A stretch of 64,000 nt of DNA, from NCBI GenBank assembly GCA_021234155.1, contig JAJEKV010000036.1, forward strand, positions 2,470,996 through 2,534,995. The letters run 5' to 3'. The notes beneath the pieces were generated by a model. It did no database searches. It saw nothing but the letters and a program-made list of their open reading frames with translations, and was not told the origin of the DNA. The position numbers were made by a program, and so were the translations under genes. Numbering within the stretch: the stretch's first letter is position 1; every line of letters starts with the position of its first letter. Positions 47,435-58,039 of this stretch are shown here, one piece after another. Source of the stretch: Isoetes taiwanensis. Taxonomy: Eukaryota > Streptophyta > Lycopodiopsida > Isoetales > Isoetaceae.

Positions 47435-48010
47435 GGGGTACTTATAGGAACTAGTGATCTTCACTGGCTGGACTTTATATAAAAAACTGTAACAATGATC
47501 CAACGTGGTACCAAAAAGAACTATCTTGGTCTTGTTTAAATTTACCTCCAGCCCCTTAGCATCACAAAATTTAGCAAGAATATCTAGATGATGCTGCAAA
47601 CCCATTTGGCTTCGTGACAGCAACACAATGTCATCTGCATATAATAAGAGCAAAACAATGTAATCTGCAATAGGCGTTCCTCCTCCCCCATAATTTCGAA
47701 GCCAACCTTCTAACTCATCTATAAACAGACCAAATAGTGTAGGTGAGAGGGGAGATCCTTGCTTTACACCAATGTTATTTTCAATATGCTCCCGACAATG
47801 CTCATACAGTGGAAAGGAAAGTTGCATGATAACTTTATCATATAGCAGCTTAACTGCCTGCCTATATTCCATAGGATTCAGACCAAGATGTATGGAAACA
47901 AATCTATTCCTAGTGCATCCTTGTGCCCAACAGGCTAATAACATGCTGCATACCACATACCTTGTATCTGCTTTGTTCAATTGTTTCCTACCTTGCGGCA
48001 CTGTCATGGT
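47435..48010 (-). mobile_element. LINE reverse transcriptase fragment, minus strand
   Basis: Minus frame with EYRQAVKLLYDKVIMQLSF, NNIGVKQGSPLSPTLFGLFI DELEGWL, LLLYADDIVLLS (YADD intact) and HLDILAKFCDAKGLEVNLNK TKIVLFG. Block order and wording (PTLFGLFIDELE, YADD.VLL) resemble the LINE at 10-15 kb, so probably the same family. It breaks off at SSYKYP, exactly where the plus-strand LINE's poly(A) begins; its continuation is not found on the far side of that LINE. Confidence 0.85.
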
Positions 48011-48513
48011 CCCATAAATTTAACAATGTTTCAGTACTATGCTCCAGTGGCTACGTCACTGCTTAATAGACTAGGAGTTACATGATTTCCTTGATACTAC
48101 TAGTACTGCTTTGCTTTTGCATGTTACAAATAGCTTTCTGGTTCTTGCCTCAAGTGCATAGTGTATGAATTTGCAGACTGCCATACAGTCCATTAATGTC
48201 CTCCCAAGTCAATATGAAGAGTACTTCTTGGTTTAAGGCACCGACGCGCAAATAATCTACCATGCTTTTACACGGGGTCTGAGGCATGTCAATTTAAAAC
48301 ATGTATTGGGCAAATCCAGCACTCAACAAAGTATTGAATCTCATGATCCTAAAAAGAGATTTCTATGGTACAAAAATAAAATGTGTACTTAGAGCAAAAA
48401 ATCAGTACAAAAAATAAAATGTGTACTTAGAGCTATGGTAGTTAGAGCAGAAAATGTGTACTTAGAGATATGTACTTAGAGCGAAAGATGTGTACAAAAA
48501 ATAAAATTAGAAC
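48011..48513. other. No gene; short repeats GTGTACTTAGAGC
   Basis: Between 48385 and 48500 the word (T)GTACTTAGAGC or a close variant occurs four times, with AAAATAAAATGTGTAC blocks between. The rest shows nothing recognisable. It could include the 3' end of the neighbouring transposon, but no terminal inverted repeat was seen. Confidence 0.5.
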
Positions 48514-50065
48514 CTACCTCAGAACATGTGCATCATCGAAGTGATCATCATAATCATGTGCTCCCAAAGTACACTCACCATCTTCTTTATCTTCAAGTTG
48601 AGCATCTAGAGCTTGTCGAGAACGTAGGAGGGATAAAGCCCATCTTCGACAGCGGGAGACTTCACGTGATGCATCTACAACGGTTCTTGTTGAGAAGGTA
48701 GGAGCAATAAAACCATCTATAACAACAGGATTGAGTGGCCAAATTTTAGTGGCCTTAAACCCTGCTCTAATCTTCTTAGATGTGAGGCTCGTGGCCAAAT
48801 CAAACCTGTAAAAGAAAAAAAGGCAACTTGAAAATGCAATATCTGATACTATGTTACATCAGCATAATTATATAGTACCTGCCGGTTGTGCCTTATTCGG
48901 TTTCGTGTCTTCCTTGTCATTCATATACTCAGCTCTTTGTCTCCTAAAATATTGCGTAAATGGTCCAAAGATAGCCACATCAAGTGGTTGTAACTTGTGA
49001 GAAGTATGGGGAGGTAGAATAACTAGGTGACACCCCAACGACCTGGCTAGAATTACTACCTCATCATTTACATGGCTGCCATGGCTATCTAAAATGATGA
49101 GATGGGGGTTGTTGTCATCAACCCCTCCATGCACATTAGGCTTAAAATGCTCTTCAGCCAAGCCATGAACAACTCTGTAGTCATCCATGCCTCTGGCTGA
49201 ACTGACATACCAGTCACAACCTCACAATTGACAATATGATTAGCCCTAAGTCTAATGCCTTTGAAGATGTAGTAGCTAGGAATAGCATTACCTGAGGCAT
49301 TGCAGCAGGCTAAAACAGTCACCCATTCGCGATTCCGCATCACTATCTCATGGACAGCTCTACTTCCCTTCTTCGCAATAATCCTCAGACCACTAATCTT
49401 CCCTGCTTGAATTCCAGTTTCATCTGCGTTCCAAATATGGCTTGGCTCAAAATTGAAATGGCTATAAACTTCTTCCAATGTTGTGTAGAAGGACCTCAGT
49501 TTTGTCGGATTCATGGCTCGTGCCCTCGACACATCCAAAGTTTCGGTTGATCTTAATGCAACATCAGGATGCCTTTTCTTGAATAATTTCCACCACTTAT
49601 CTCCCGGTTGTCCATCCACCCACAATGTACCTTTACCTTCACATATTTTTGCGGCTTTCAGCTTAAACTGATATAAAGTAACACCCAAGCCTGCTGCTAC
49701 TCTATCTAATGCCCATTTTTTTAGCTCTTTTTTCTGTTCCTTAGTCAAACACCTGGGTTCTTGGCCAGCCTTCTTGTTATAGACGCCCCTCATCCAATTT
49801 CATATACTAGAGGCTGGTATGTCAAAAATTCTCGAAGCTTCTCTTATTGTTAAGATTTCTTTGCAATCTAGCTTCTTTCGTGGATCAAGCTGCTGGGGCA
49901 GGGGCATTGGATTGGTTTTGTGCAAATTCTTTTTCTACATTTTGATGCAGGAAAGGCTCTTTTTTTCCTTGGAATTTGGACTGTTGCTGCGAGAGCGTTG
50001 ACAACATTAGTATCCAAGTTAGATCGCGTGATAGGCATGATCAAAGACTGGTTTGTCAAAAGCAA
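48514..50065 (-). pseudogene. Pogo/CENP-B-like (Tigger/Jerky type) DDE transposase, decayed
   Basis: Minus strand, in order: a psq-like helix-turn-helix, ILTIREASRIFDIPASSI then a TGA (about 49.81 kb); a CENP-B-type HTH region, WVDGQPGDKWWKLFKKRHPD (about 49.6 kb); and the DDE core: HIWNADETGIQ (about 49.43 kb), PHLIILDSHGSHV (about 49.09 kb) and SHKLQPLDVAIFGPF (about 48.98 kb). All three catalytic acidic residues (D, D, D) are visible. A frameshift lies near 49150. A GT-AG-like interval at 48806-48878 precedes ATKIWPLNPVVIDGF, but splicing it would leave the frame off by one. So it is a cut-and-paste transposase, probably dead. No terminal inverted repeats found. Confidence 0.85.
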
Positions 50066-50204
50066 GAATAATATTTGTCAATAACAAGATAAACAATATA
50101 GAATGATTAAGAAACCTACTGACATTTTTTGACTAGAGGTCATAGCACAGAGTTACTCCAAGAAAAAGCAAGAACGGCCAGAGATTGATAGCAGGGTTTG
50201 TTAA

Positions 50205-51030
50205 GAAGATAAGATAAGATAAGATAAAATTTTAACGTCCGCAGAAAACCCAATCGGGTTATGGGACCCAATACAAAAGATGTGGCATAAGCCCGATCAT
50301 CGTGACAAAGGAAAAGATTATGAACATGATAAAACATAACAGAAATGATAATAAGTGTGCAAACACATGCATAGGAGCTAAACATAACCAAACCATGGGT
50401 CCCGAGGCCACCGGTCTCGGACGATCGCGGCCTCCCCAGACATCGCCCACTTTCGGCTGAAGCCTAGCCTCTCGCACCCTTTTACATAACTCTTGGCGCC
50501 CGCCTCGGGTCAGTCGGAGCGGAGAGAGATCCTCTGAACCGAACTGGTGTCTTTGGATGACTTCCATGTCAAGAACATCATGACCTATCCCGTGGCTATT
50601 GAACCGCATCGACGATATGGTGGGCTTGCCCGTCTCTGAGCCCCAACCCTGCATCTGTATCAATGGCGGGCCTTTGAATATGCATAATATCTATGAAGAA
50701 GTTAGCTGCCTGCTCTACATCTAAGGCGGGACTTGTCTCTGGCAGCCCGACAATCGCGCAAATTCAAGCTTTCGCCTACTGCTGCCGCCGCCGAGCAATT
50801 TTCACTCTGCATGTTCCTAGGATCCTCCCCCGTGGATCAGGTTCCTATGCTTGCTCTTGTGTGCCATCATGATCTTTTATCAAATACCTTCACATCGGCA
50901 TTAAACAAGCTTCGCTTCCACCCGCCATCGGTACATGCGCTCCGCGAGGGTCCGGGTTTGGGGCATCAAAGATGGAATTTTGGGCAAGAGGAGGGAGATG
51001 ACTGCGAGGTACCTGCTTCTAAGATGGCAG
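50205..51030 (-). mobile_element. 5'-truncated LINE 3' end with (TTATC)n tail
   Basis: Minus strand: the end block CCCATAACCCGATTGGGTT, then GGACGTTAAAATTTTATC and four to five TTATC units (50205-50230 as GATAA). Same end block as at 2.3 kb. The interior is GC-rich without a clean frame. The 5' limit is judged from composition. Confidence 0.7.
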
Positions 51031-51066
51031 AGTAAAGCAGATTCAGTATTTGGAATAAGAGCTTAC

Positions 51067-51283
51067 CATCCAAGGAAATGATCGGACCTGCAAGAGATGC
51101 TTTCTGCAAGGTGTCCAAAAGGAAATGCTGGTCTGATGAGGGCAAGAGCGGAAGAATCCGTGCTTGAAGTGAGGCATGCTGATTTATTAGATCAAATTCT
51201 GAAATCTGAAAATGTTGAAGCCATGTAACACGCAGAAGCTCTGCCCCAGTAAAGTTATGGTGACGTTGTCCACGCTTAGCCAT
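51067..51283 (-). CDS. Possible first exon of an unrecognised gene
   Basis: On the minus strand an ATG at 51283 opens a frame of 72 codons plus one base (MAKRGQRHHNFTGAELLRVT ... ASLAGPIISLDG) that runs into a good donor, GATG followed by GTAAGC, at 51066. Composition is protein-like and the Met sits in a reasonable context (TCCCATGGCT). The next thing downstream is a LINE tail, then a transposase, so any further exons would have to lie beyond 48 kb, or the gene is truncated. The family is not recognised. An exon fragment stranded by insertions is the likeliest reading. Confidence 0.35.
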
Positions 51284-51668
51284 GGGATATGGGCGCAGTG
51301 GAGGTATGTGTTATGATTTCCCTAACAAATAAAAAGGGCTGAAGATGATTGCGAAATCTGTGCCAACGACCTGGGCTGTGGGAACTCAAAACTCAAAACG
51401 AAAATCAAAGCTGGGGAAGTAGCCTATTGAACAACACTGGGCATAAAACAGTCTAAGCTAATTCAAACGATGCTAAAACCGGGTACCTATGGCCGACATG
51501 CCAGATGACAACCACGGGGCGTAGCTGGAGAACTGAGCGGGATCTGAGATGCAAAGTCCACGAAGGAAAAATCCGCAATACGAGCACAAAATTTGTCCAA
51601 AGAAAGATAGATCAATTATTAACATCCTAGAAAGGATTAACATTCAACTAAAACAAATATCATGCATT
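51284..51668. other. No gene seen
   Basis: Nothing coding. If 51067-51283 is a true first exon, this would be its 5' leader and promoter; no convincing TATA box stands out. Confidence 0.4.
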
Positions 51669-51808
51669 CAATATGTGGAAAATATAAAAGTCAATATGTC
51701 ATTTTCTATGTAATGGGGAAAGTTTCTTTGCTGCAGGCAGAGACAAGAGACAGAGTTGCTAACTAGCTCAACAAGGAATAATCTGCCTCATTATGTAGTT
51801 AAAGCATA
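51669..51808 (+). repeat. 140-bp direct repeat, left copy
   Basis: CAATATGTGGAAAATATA to GTTAAAGCATA; a copy with few differences lies at 52856-52995. It includes the start of the receptor-kinase remnant's flank. Confidence 0.9.
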
Positions 51809-52419
51809 CAAAGGAAAGTTGCAGGATTTGCTTGGGGGAGCCTTCATCGTGATATCAAAACTACAAATATTCTTTTGGATGAAAAATTCGTGGCCAAAGT
51901 ATCTGATTTTTCCAAAACAGGTCCGTCTTTGGACCGCACCCATGTCAGCACTCTAATGAAAGGCATCCTTGGCTATGTGGATCCAGAAAAGTCTGGTGTA
52001 TGCTGTTTGAGGTGATATATGCAAGGCCAGCCATGGATCCCTCCCTTCCAGAGGATCAAGCCAATATTGCAGAGTGGCAATACAATTACCACAAAGTCCG
52101 CTTGTTGGAAGACATAATTGATCCGCACTTGAAGGGCCAATATAATGTAGAGTCCATGCACAAGTTTGTAGAGATAGCTTCAAAATGTCTAAAAGAGAAT
52201 AGAATTGACAGCCCCCCCATGAGTGATGTTCTTTGGAACTTGGTATCTGCATTGGAGTTGCAAAAGAAGTTTGCTATACTTGTAGAAGACAAAAGGCAAC
52301 GTGAAGAGATTTCACTGCAAGTCTTTCCAAGTAAAGCAGATTATAGTAATAAGGTTGGAAGTGAGACCGAGAGTGCCACTGCAGTATTCACACAGTCTAT
52401 CAACACTGAAGAAAGGTAG
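51800..52419 (+). pseudogene. CrRLK1L-type receptor kinase pseudogene (C-terminal kinase half)
   Basis: Plus-strand sequence in two frames: [23 protein letters not shown] (about 51850; catalytic HRD and DF of DFG, but the G is lost: DFSKTG), [21 protein letters not shown], then from 52000 [46 protein letters not shown] and DSPPMSDVLWNLVSALELQ. These match the FERONIA/THESEUS-like kinase family, in which VKGSFGYLDPEY, LLEVLCARPALNP and PTMGDVLWNLE are standard. Between GYVDPE and LFEV about 15 residues, including the SDVYSFG stretch, are missing, with a frameshift. No extracellular or membrane part is present. Pseudogene. Confidence 0.85.
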
Positions 52420-52479
52420 TATTGCAGATCTAAAACGGCAAAAGAAATTCGGACATAGACTTAAATATATTTCTTTCAT

Positions 52480-52737
52480 ATGATTTTTAATTCCCATGAT
52501 TGCCTTTATTTATTACTACTAGACGTGCACAAAGGAGTTGCAAATGCTATCCCTGAATGTTACCAGTACCAAACAGAGTCGTTATTGCAAATGCATAATG
52601 AGAATCAGGAATTGAAACTGCATCTTGCAAAGCTACGTCAGAAATATTTGAGCTCTTCTCTATCAGACAGAAGATGCCATTCATCTACCTGCTCCTGCAT
52701 TGATAGTGCCATCGCCCACATTTTCAAACCATTTTAA
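52480..52737 (+). other. Open frame following the kinase remnant
   Basis: Frame containing VHKGVANAIPECYQYQTESL and NENQELKLHLAKLRQ, a short coiled-coil-like stretch. It lies between the kinase remnant and the right 140-bp repeat. It might be the tail of the same pseudogene or unrelated; no family recognised. Confidence 0.25.
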
Positions 52738-52855
52738 GGATCTATGTCAGTCTTCAGTTGATGTTGACGATCCCAAAAATAATTAAATAGGTGAAAAACA
52801 TAAATAGCAGTAGCTGTATATACTAAAGAGATCAAATCAGGTCTGCGTGAATCAT

Positions 52856-52995
52856 CAATATGTGGAAAATATAGAAGTCGGTATGTCATTTTCTATGTAA
52901 TGGGGAAAGGTTCTTTGCTGCAGGCAGAGACAAGAGACAGAGTTGCTAACTAGCTCAACAAGGAATAATCTGCCTCATTATGTAGTTAAAGCATA
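52856..52995 (+). repeat. 140-bp direct repeat, right copy
   Basis: Second copy of the repeat at 51669-51808. The two flank about 1.05 kb holding the kinase remnant. Confidence 0.9.
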
Positions 52996-53990
52996 TTATG
53001 TAGTGCCTCATTAACTGCTAGAGGTTAGCTTTAGTATTAACTGGAGTCCATTCTAAAGGCTACAAAAGCAGTCACTAACTGGAGTTAATCATTGAATGTG
53101 ACTAAGATCCGTTCATAACTACTACAATCAAGTTAGTAGCTCAGACAACGATCCAATGGAAACCTGTGCTCTCACTTACTGGTTACTGTGCAACTATAAC
53201 AGTAGCTATAAAAGTCACATGCAATTATAAGTTACAGAAAAAAGGTTTTTTAACTGTATTTAGCTGACCGATTCCAGTTTCTTTACACAAGCAAACATGC
53301 TTACATATATGTGCAAATGGTAAAAACCTTTCCCTTTGTTTATTGGATTTAAACATGCATAACAGTTAGGAAACCTTATTTAAACGAATCCTATCATACT
53401 AGCCCTGCAACAGAATTCGATCCTACTACTAAACATAATTCGATCCTTAAGAGACAATAAACATTTGTTACAGACCAAAGAACAACTAAATTTCTCAAAT
53501 AACACTGAAATATGTGCTTAGAACAAATTTTAAGAAAACTGTTATATGCCTACCTCAAAAATTTCATGTTGTTAAACATTCTTGGAAAATCTCAGCTTCC
53601 ATTTGCAAGACTCCTTACAAGACTTTACAAGAATCCGATACTTCCATTGAAGACTTCATACTTCCAAGACTCCTTGCGAAACTCCAGCCATCTCTGGTCC
53701 TTCGCCGGTACCTTACTCCAATTGTTGCTGAGCCTTCGAAAACTGCTTACGAAACACTTCCCCCCTTTTCCTAATTCGTTCTGTGGCCTTTTCCACGTCC
53801 GCCAGAAAATATTGCCACGTCCGCCAAAAGTAGTGCCACATTCGGCAATGGTTATGCCGCCCTGAATGGCGACCTTCCCCTATAGTTGGAGGACTATAAC
53901 ATAAGGAAGCCTCATTCCATGCCTCCATCATTCTTTTCAACTCAAACTCATTGAAAATCTCTCCCCCTGCCCTCTACTTACGTATACAAG
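52996..53990. other. No gene seen
   Basis: AT-rich to about 53.5 kb. Then a moderately GC-rich stretch with words such as GCCACGTCCGCCA repeated near 53794 and 53815. No protein reading. Confidence 0.5.
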
Positions 53991-54072
53991 AAAGGCAATC
54001 TACATGCCTTCCCTGGCATGTCAACAGGGCTCCGCCTGTTGACATGCCAGGGAAGGCATGTAGATTGCCTTT
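53991..54072. repeat. Perfect 38-bp inverted repeat with 6-nt loop
   Basis: 53991-54028 (AAAGGCAATCTACATGCC ... GTCAACAGG) is the exact reverse complement of 54035-54072, separated by GCTCCG. No mismatch. It lies about 0.7 kb upstream of the carboxypeptidase start. It would form a very stable hairpin in RNA. Confidence 0.95.
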
Positions 54073-54779
54073 GTTGTAACGTGGAAGACAGTTAGAATAA
54101 ACATTCTGTGGGCTGTAAAATCCTTGGAATGCAAGGTAAAACTTCTGAATGCTGGGTAAAATGGCTGGAATAGCAGGTAAATTGCTGAATCGTGGAGTAA
54201 ATTTGCTGTAACAGGAGCCAAACATTTCTGGGTTAGAAACTTACCACGTGGCATGTCACGATTGGAGGGAAAAGGCAAAATGTTTCTGTTTTTTACGATG
54301 CCAAAAGAAAACCCAAAAGAGGAAAAAACAATAGCGTTTATGCGAATTTTTAGGGCCTTGAAAAGCAAATTTTGCGGACGTTGCCCCACGTTGCAAGATC
54401 TGGGCACCCCACTGGACAAAACACGCACTTTTTTTTTTTTGGCATGCCCCGATCGAACGGCAAAAGAAAAAGTGCACCGAGCTTTTGGACGGATGCAATC
54501 GTTTTTGCGTAACTACCAAGCGGAAATGCGTTTACTCATAGTTAGGTGATGTGCACGCAAGCACTCTGCAGCATAATTCGTTTCTTTCCTGATTCGGCCG
54601 AGCCGGAAGTGTGGCAATGATTCAAGAACGCCCCCCTTTCTGATTAGATCAGAACCCAATAATCAATCGAGCAAATCTTCTGTGCGCATTATTCTTCCTT
54701 TCATATTGCTGCGACAGACAGCACAGTTTGATCAGTCTATAGAGCTTTGGAACTGTTGCAACGTCTCTAGTTTGTAGCT
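54073..54779 (+). other. Upstream region of the carboxypeptidase gene
   Basis: Four copies of a 20-21 bp unit (consensus GGAATGCNGGGTAAAATTGCT) at 54126-54207. 54250-54560 is AT-rich with homopolymers. The promoter and 5' leader should lie at about 54.55-54.78 kb; no canonical TATA box is obvious (weak TCTATAGAG at 54737). Confidence 0.45.
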
Positions 54780-57286
54780 ATGGCATCTCCGTTTATGTGC
54801 GCCGTTCTATTTTTTTATGCCTTGATAGGATTGTCAGCAGGACTGGATGGGTTGCAAGAGGCCTCGCCTAGAGGTCAAGCAGAGAAGATGATCAGAGCAC
54901 TTGGGCTTGTACCGGAGTTGGAAAATTCTGCGAATATGGAGCTTGATGCCGAGGAAAGCACACCCCAACTGACGGAAAAACGCATTCATCTGGACATACG
55001 TGATAAATCTGGAGCAGCCATTAACACAGAGGAGCTCGGTCACCATGCCGGATACTTCGACCTCCCGGGCACTCATAAGTCCAGGTTAGTTAGATTAGTT
55101 CTCATCAAAAATTTTGTCATTGCAAGAAGTCTTGGATATAGCCATGCATTCCTTATGGTGTATTTTAAAGACTGTGATATGCATAATAATTTGTTGCATA
55201 AGCTTAGAGTCTAGATACGGCATAAAAACTCAGTTCAACACTAATCATCATCCAAGCTGTTATTATATCTACTAATATCTAAGGTTATATCTCTTATCTT
55301 TTGCCAGGATGTTTTACTTCTTTTTTGAGACTCGTGGTGATAAAGAGAAGGACCCCTTGTTGCTTTGGATGACTGGGGGCCCAGGTTGTGGAAGTGAAGT
55401 TGCCATGTTTTATGAAAATGGGCCGTTTCATATCACTGATAAGCTTGAACTTGTTTGGAATGATTATGGTTGGGATAAGGTGAGCAAATTGCCATTTTTT
55501 TTTGTTTTCATTGTTTTGGACTGTTTCTGAGGTGATGCTAATTTTACAGATATCAAGCATCATATTTGTTGATCAACCTATTGGAACAGGTTTCAGTTAT
55601 AGCAAAGATATACGGGACTACCGCCATGATGAGGCTGGTGTAACAAAGGATATGTATGCATTTTTACAGGTTTGTATTGGACGTGTTTAAATCTCTTGTA
55701 ATGTCCTTTTTATTAAACTTCTATGGTCTTTTTTGGCAGGCATTTTATTCGGCCCATCCAGAGTACAAGAAAAATGATTTTTTTGTTACTGGGGAATCTT
55801 ATGCGGGGCATTATATTCCAGCAGTCACTAGTTACATTCACTATAAGAACAAGAAAAGTTCGGACTTCAGCATTAATCTCAAAGTAATGACGTTTGCAAG
55901 CATTTGATATTGACAAACTCTGATGTTTTCTTCTGAAAATGCCGGCAGCGTGCATTTTATATGTCATTTTCATTAGGCTTTTATGTGAAATTGAGATAGA
56001 ATCAGCAATAGGATGCCCGTGCTTCATGCGAGTATAAAATAGATAATTAAGTTGGAGGTTTGCTGTCCAGTACTCACTTTTTCTCAACCAGGGATTTGCA
56101 ATCGGTAACGGCCTTACAGAGCCTGATATTCAGTACAAGGCATATGCCGATTATGCCTTGGACATGAAGCTTATTGATGAGATTGAGCATAAGAAGATTA
56201 GCAAGATCTATCCTGCATGTTTAACTTCAATCAAGCTGTGCGGTAAGCATATAGAAAGATGATTATCATGGTAAATTTGAGCATTCATGTAATGATAATG
56301 ACATTTTCAGGAGACAAGGGGGTTATTACCTGCGTTGCTGCATACATGATTTGCCAAACCATCTTTTCATCCATTATGGCTACAGCAGGAAATATCAATG
56401 TGAGTTTTCTCTTCAAATTATTATCTTGGTTTCCAAACTAGTATAGTCAGTTTAGCACCGTATTCCTCGGTCTTCACATGCCAGTTAATAATGACAATGT
56501 TAGCACTCGTCCTCACCATTTGTCACAACATTTCTTGAAAAATTCTTGACTATGTAGAGCTCTATGTTGTGTTGTCAGTACTATGATGTCAGAAAGAAAT
56601 GTGATGATGGAGGCCTCTGCTACGACTTTTCCAATATGGACAACTATCTCAATGACAAAGCAGTTCAAGAAGCCTTAGGAGTTGACAACCGGAAGTTTGT
56701 GGATTGCAATCCGATTGTCTATGAAGCTATGCTTGTGGACTGGATGCGAAACCTAGAAAAGGGTATACCTACTTTGCTGGAGGATGGCATAAAACTGCTT
56801 GTATATGCTGGAGAGTATGATCTTATATGCAACTGGCTAGGTACTTGGTTAGCCCTGTCTCTCTTGTTTTTCCCTCAATTCTCCTTGTTCATTATCTTTT
56901 GTTTTGTAAATGACAGGAAACTCCAGGTGGGTAGAAGCAATGAGCTGGTCTGGACAACAAGCATATGCCAATGCCTCGTGGGAATCCTTTGAAGTGGATG
57001 GCAAAGAAGCAGGAATTTTCAGCGGCTATGGTCCATTGAGCTTCATAAAGGTGGACTACTAGGCATGTTCAGTTGTAAATTCCGTCTTAATTATTTCAAC
57101 TTATCAAATTTGTTTGCATATATGAAGGTCCATGATGCAGGTCACATGGTGCCAATGGATCAGCCAAAGAATTCATTGGAAATGATGTACAGATGGACTC
57201 GTGGAAATCCACTTGCAAGCAGCTCTGCTATGCTTATAACTCAAAGGTCACAAGGTGCTACTACTGTTCAAGTCTCTTCTAAGTAA
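54780..57286 (+). CDS. Serine carboxypeptidase (S10 family), nine exons, apparently intact
   Basis: Exons 54780-55084, 55308-55479, 55550-55669, 55740-55883, 56092-56242, 56311-56399, 56579-56840, 56917-57050 and 57128-57286 join in frame through GT-AG introns to 511 residues, the usual family length. A signal peptide (FMCAVLFFYALIGLSAG) starts it, so the enzyme is probably secreted or vacuolar. Visible S10 features: FYFFFETRG; the oxyanion segment WMTGGPGCGSEVA (commonly GGPGCSS); FVDQPIGTGFSYS; catalytic Ser in GESYAGHYIP; catalytic Asp in YAGEYDLICNWLGN; catalytic His in VHDAGHMVPMDQP. These resemble plant type III carboxypeptidases (SCPL48/49 and cereal carboxypeptidase III). It removes C-terminal residues from peptides; acyltransferase use is possible in this family but not indicated. 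The intron 8 donor (GTGGAC) is weak. Start: first ATG before the signal peptide. Confidence 0.92.
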
Positions 57287-57380
57287 TCAATGATCTGATC
57301 TAATCATGCCAAATAAATTGACGAAGCGGTATGAAACTTAAGCGATTTGGCATGAAAATGTAGAGAAATGCTTGTACATA
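57287..57380 (+). terminator. 3' UTR with poly(A) signal
   Basis: AATAAA at 57312-57317, 26 bases after the stop codon, is the nearest canonical polyadenylation signal; the cleavage site is not visible. Confidence 0.45.
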
Positions 57381-57571
57381 TCCAGATATTTAAGATGCTT
57401 GATTGCAAAGAAGAAAATACCAAAAGTAAATGCCTTTTAAAAATCACATTTCTCAGCTCCGATTGTGATTCGCCCAGATATTTAAGATGCTTGAAAGATG
57501 TATTGCAAAGAAGAAAGTACCAAAAGTAAATGCCTTCTAAAAATCACATTTCTCAGCTCCGATTGTGATTC
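57381..57571 (+). repeat. Tandem duplication of about 95 bp after the gene
   Basis: CCAGATATTTAAGATGCTTG ... CTCCGATTGTGATTCGC occurs at about 57381-57474 and again at 57475-57571, the second with a 10-bp insertion. Confidence 0.85.
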
Positions 57572-57806
57572 GCTTCTAAACTGCATGTCAAACCCAACTC
57601 TTCTCAGAAAGCGTGGTGCTGGGGTTGCCCTTTCTTTATGTTTGTTAAGCTGTGGGTGGCTTGATTTGCAATTGTTTAATGCTTTGAACATGACTTTGGT
57701 TCTTGTCTTGGTAGTTCCTTTCATCTTACCTCTATACGTATTTGGTGATAACCACTATGGATGGGCCCTTAAGCAGTCCTATAATTATTAGTGACGCATT
57801 TCAAAA

Positions 57807-57932
57807 GGTTTATAAATTTGGCGAAAGCACCGAGTATTTATTGAAATTGTGGTTGGATTGCTATATTTTGGTTTATAAATTTGGCGAAAGCACCGAGTAT
57901 TTATTGAAATTGTGGTTGAATTGCTATATTTT
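57807..57932 (+). repeat. 63-bp tandem duplication
   Basis: GGTTTATAAATTTGGCGA ... TGCTATATTTT at 57807-57869 and 57870-57932, one base different. Confidence 0.95.
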
Positions 57933-58039
57933 GGGTTGGATTGTTTTTTATGTTCGAAATTCTCCCTTTATTTTTCTTCTCTTTATATTATTTTTATTTT
58001 CTTTGTAATCTCCTCTATTTATACTCTTTCTATTCCTTA

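Noticed and set aside
50259-50663. 134-aa minus-strand frame as a gene
   Set aside because: It lies within the LINE 3' end, runs through its tail block and has no recognisable domain.
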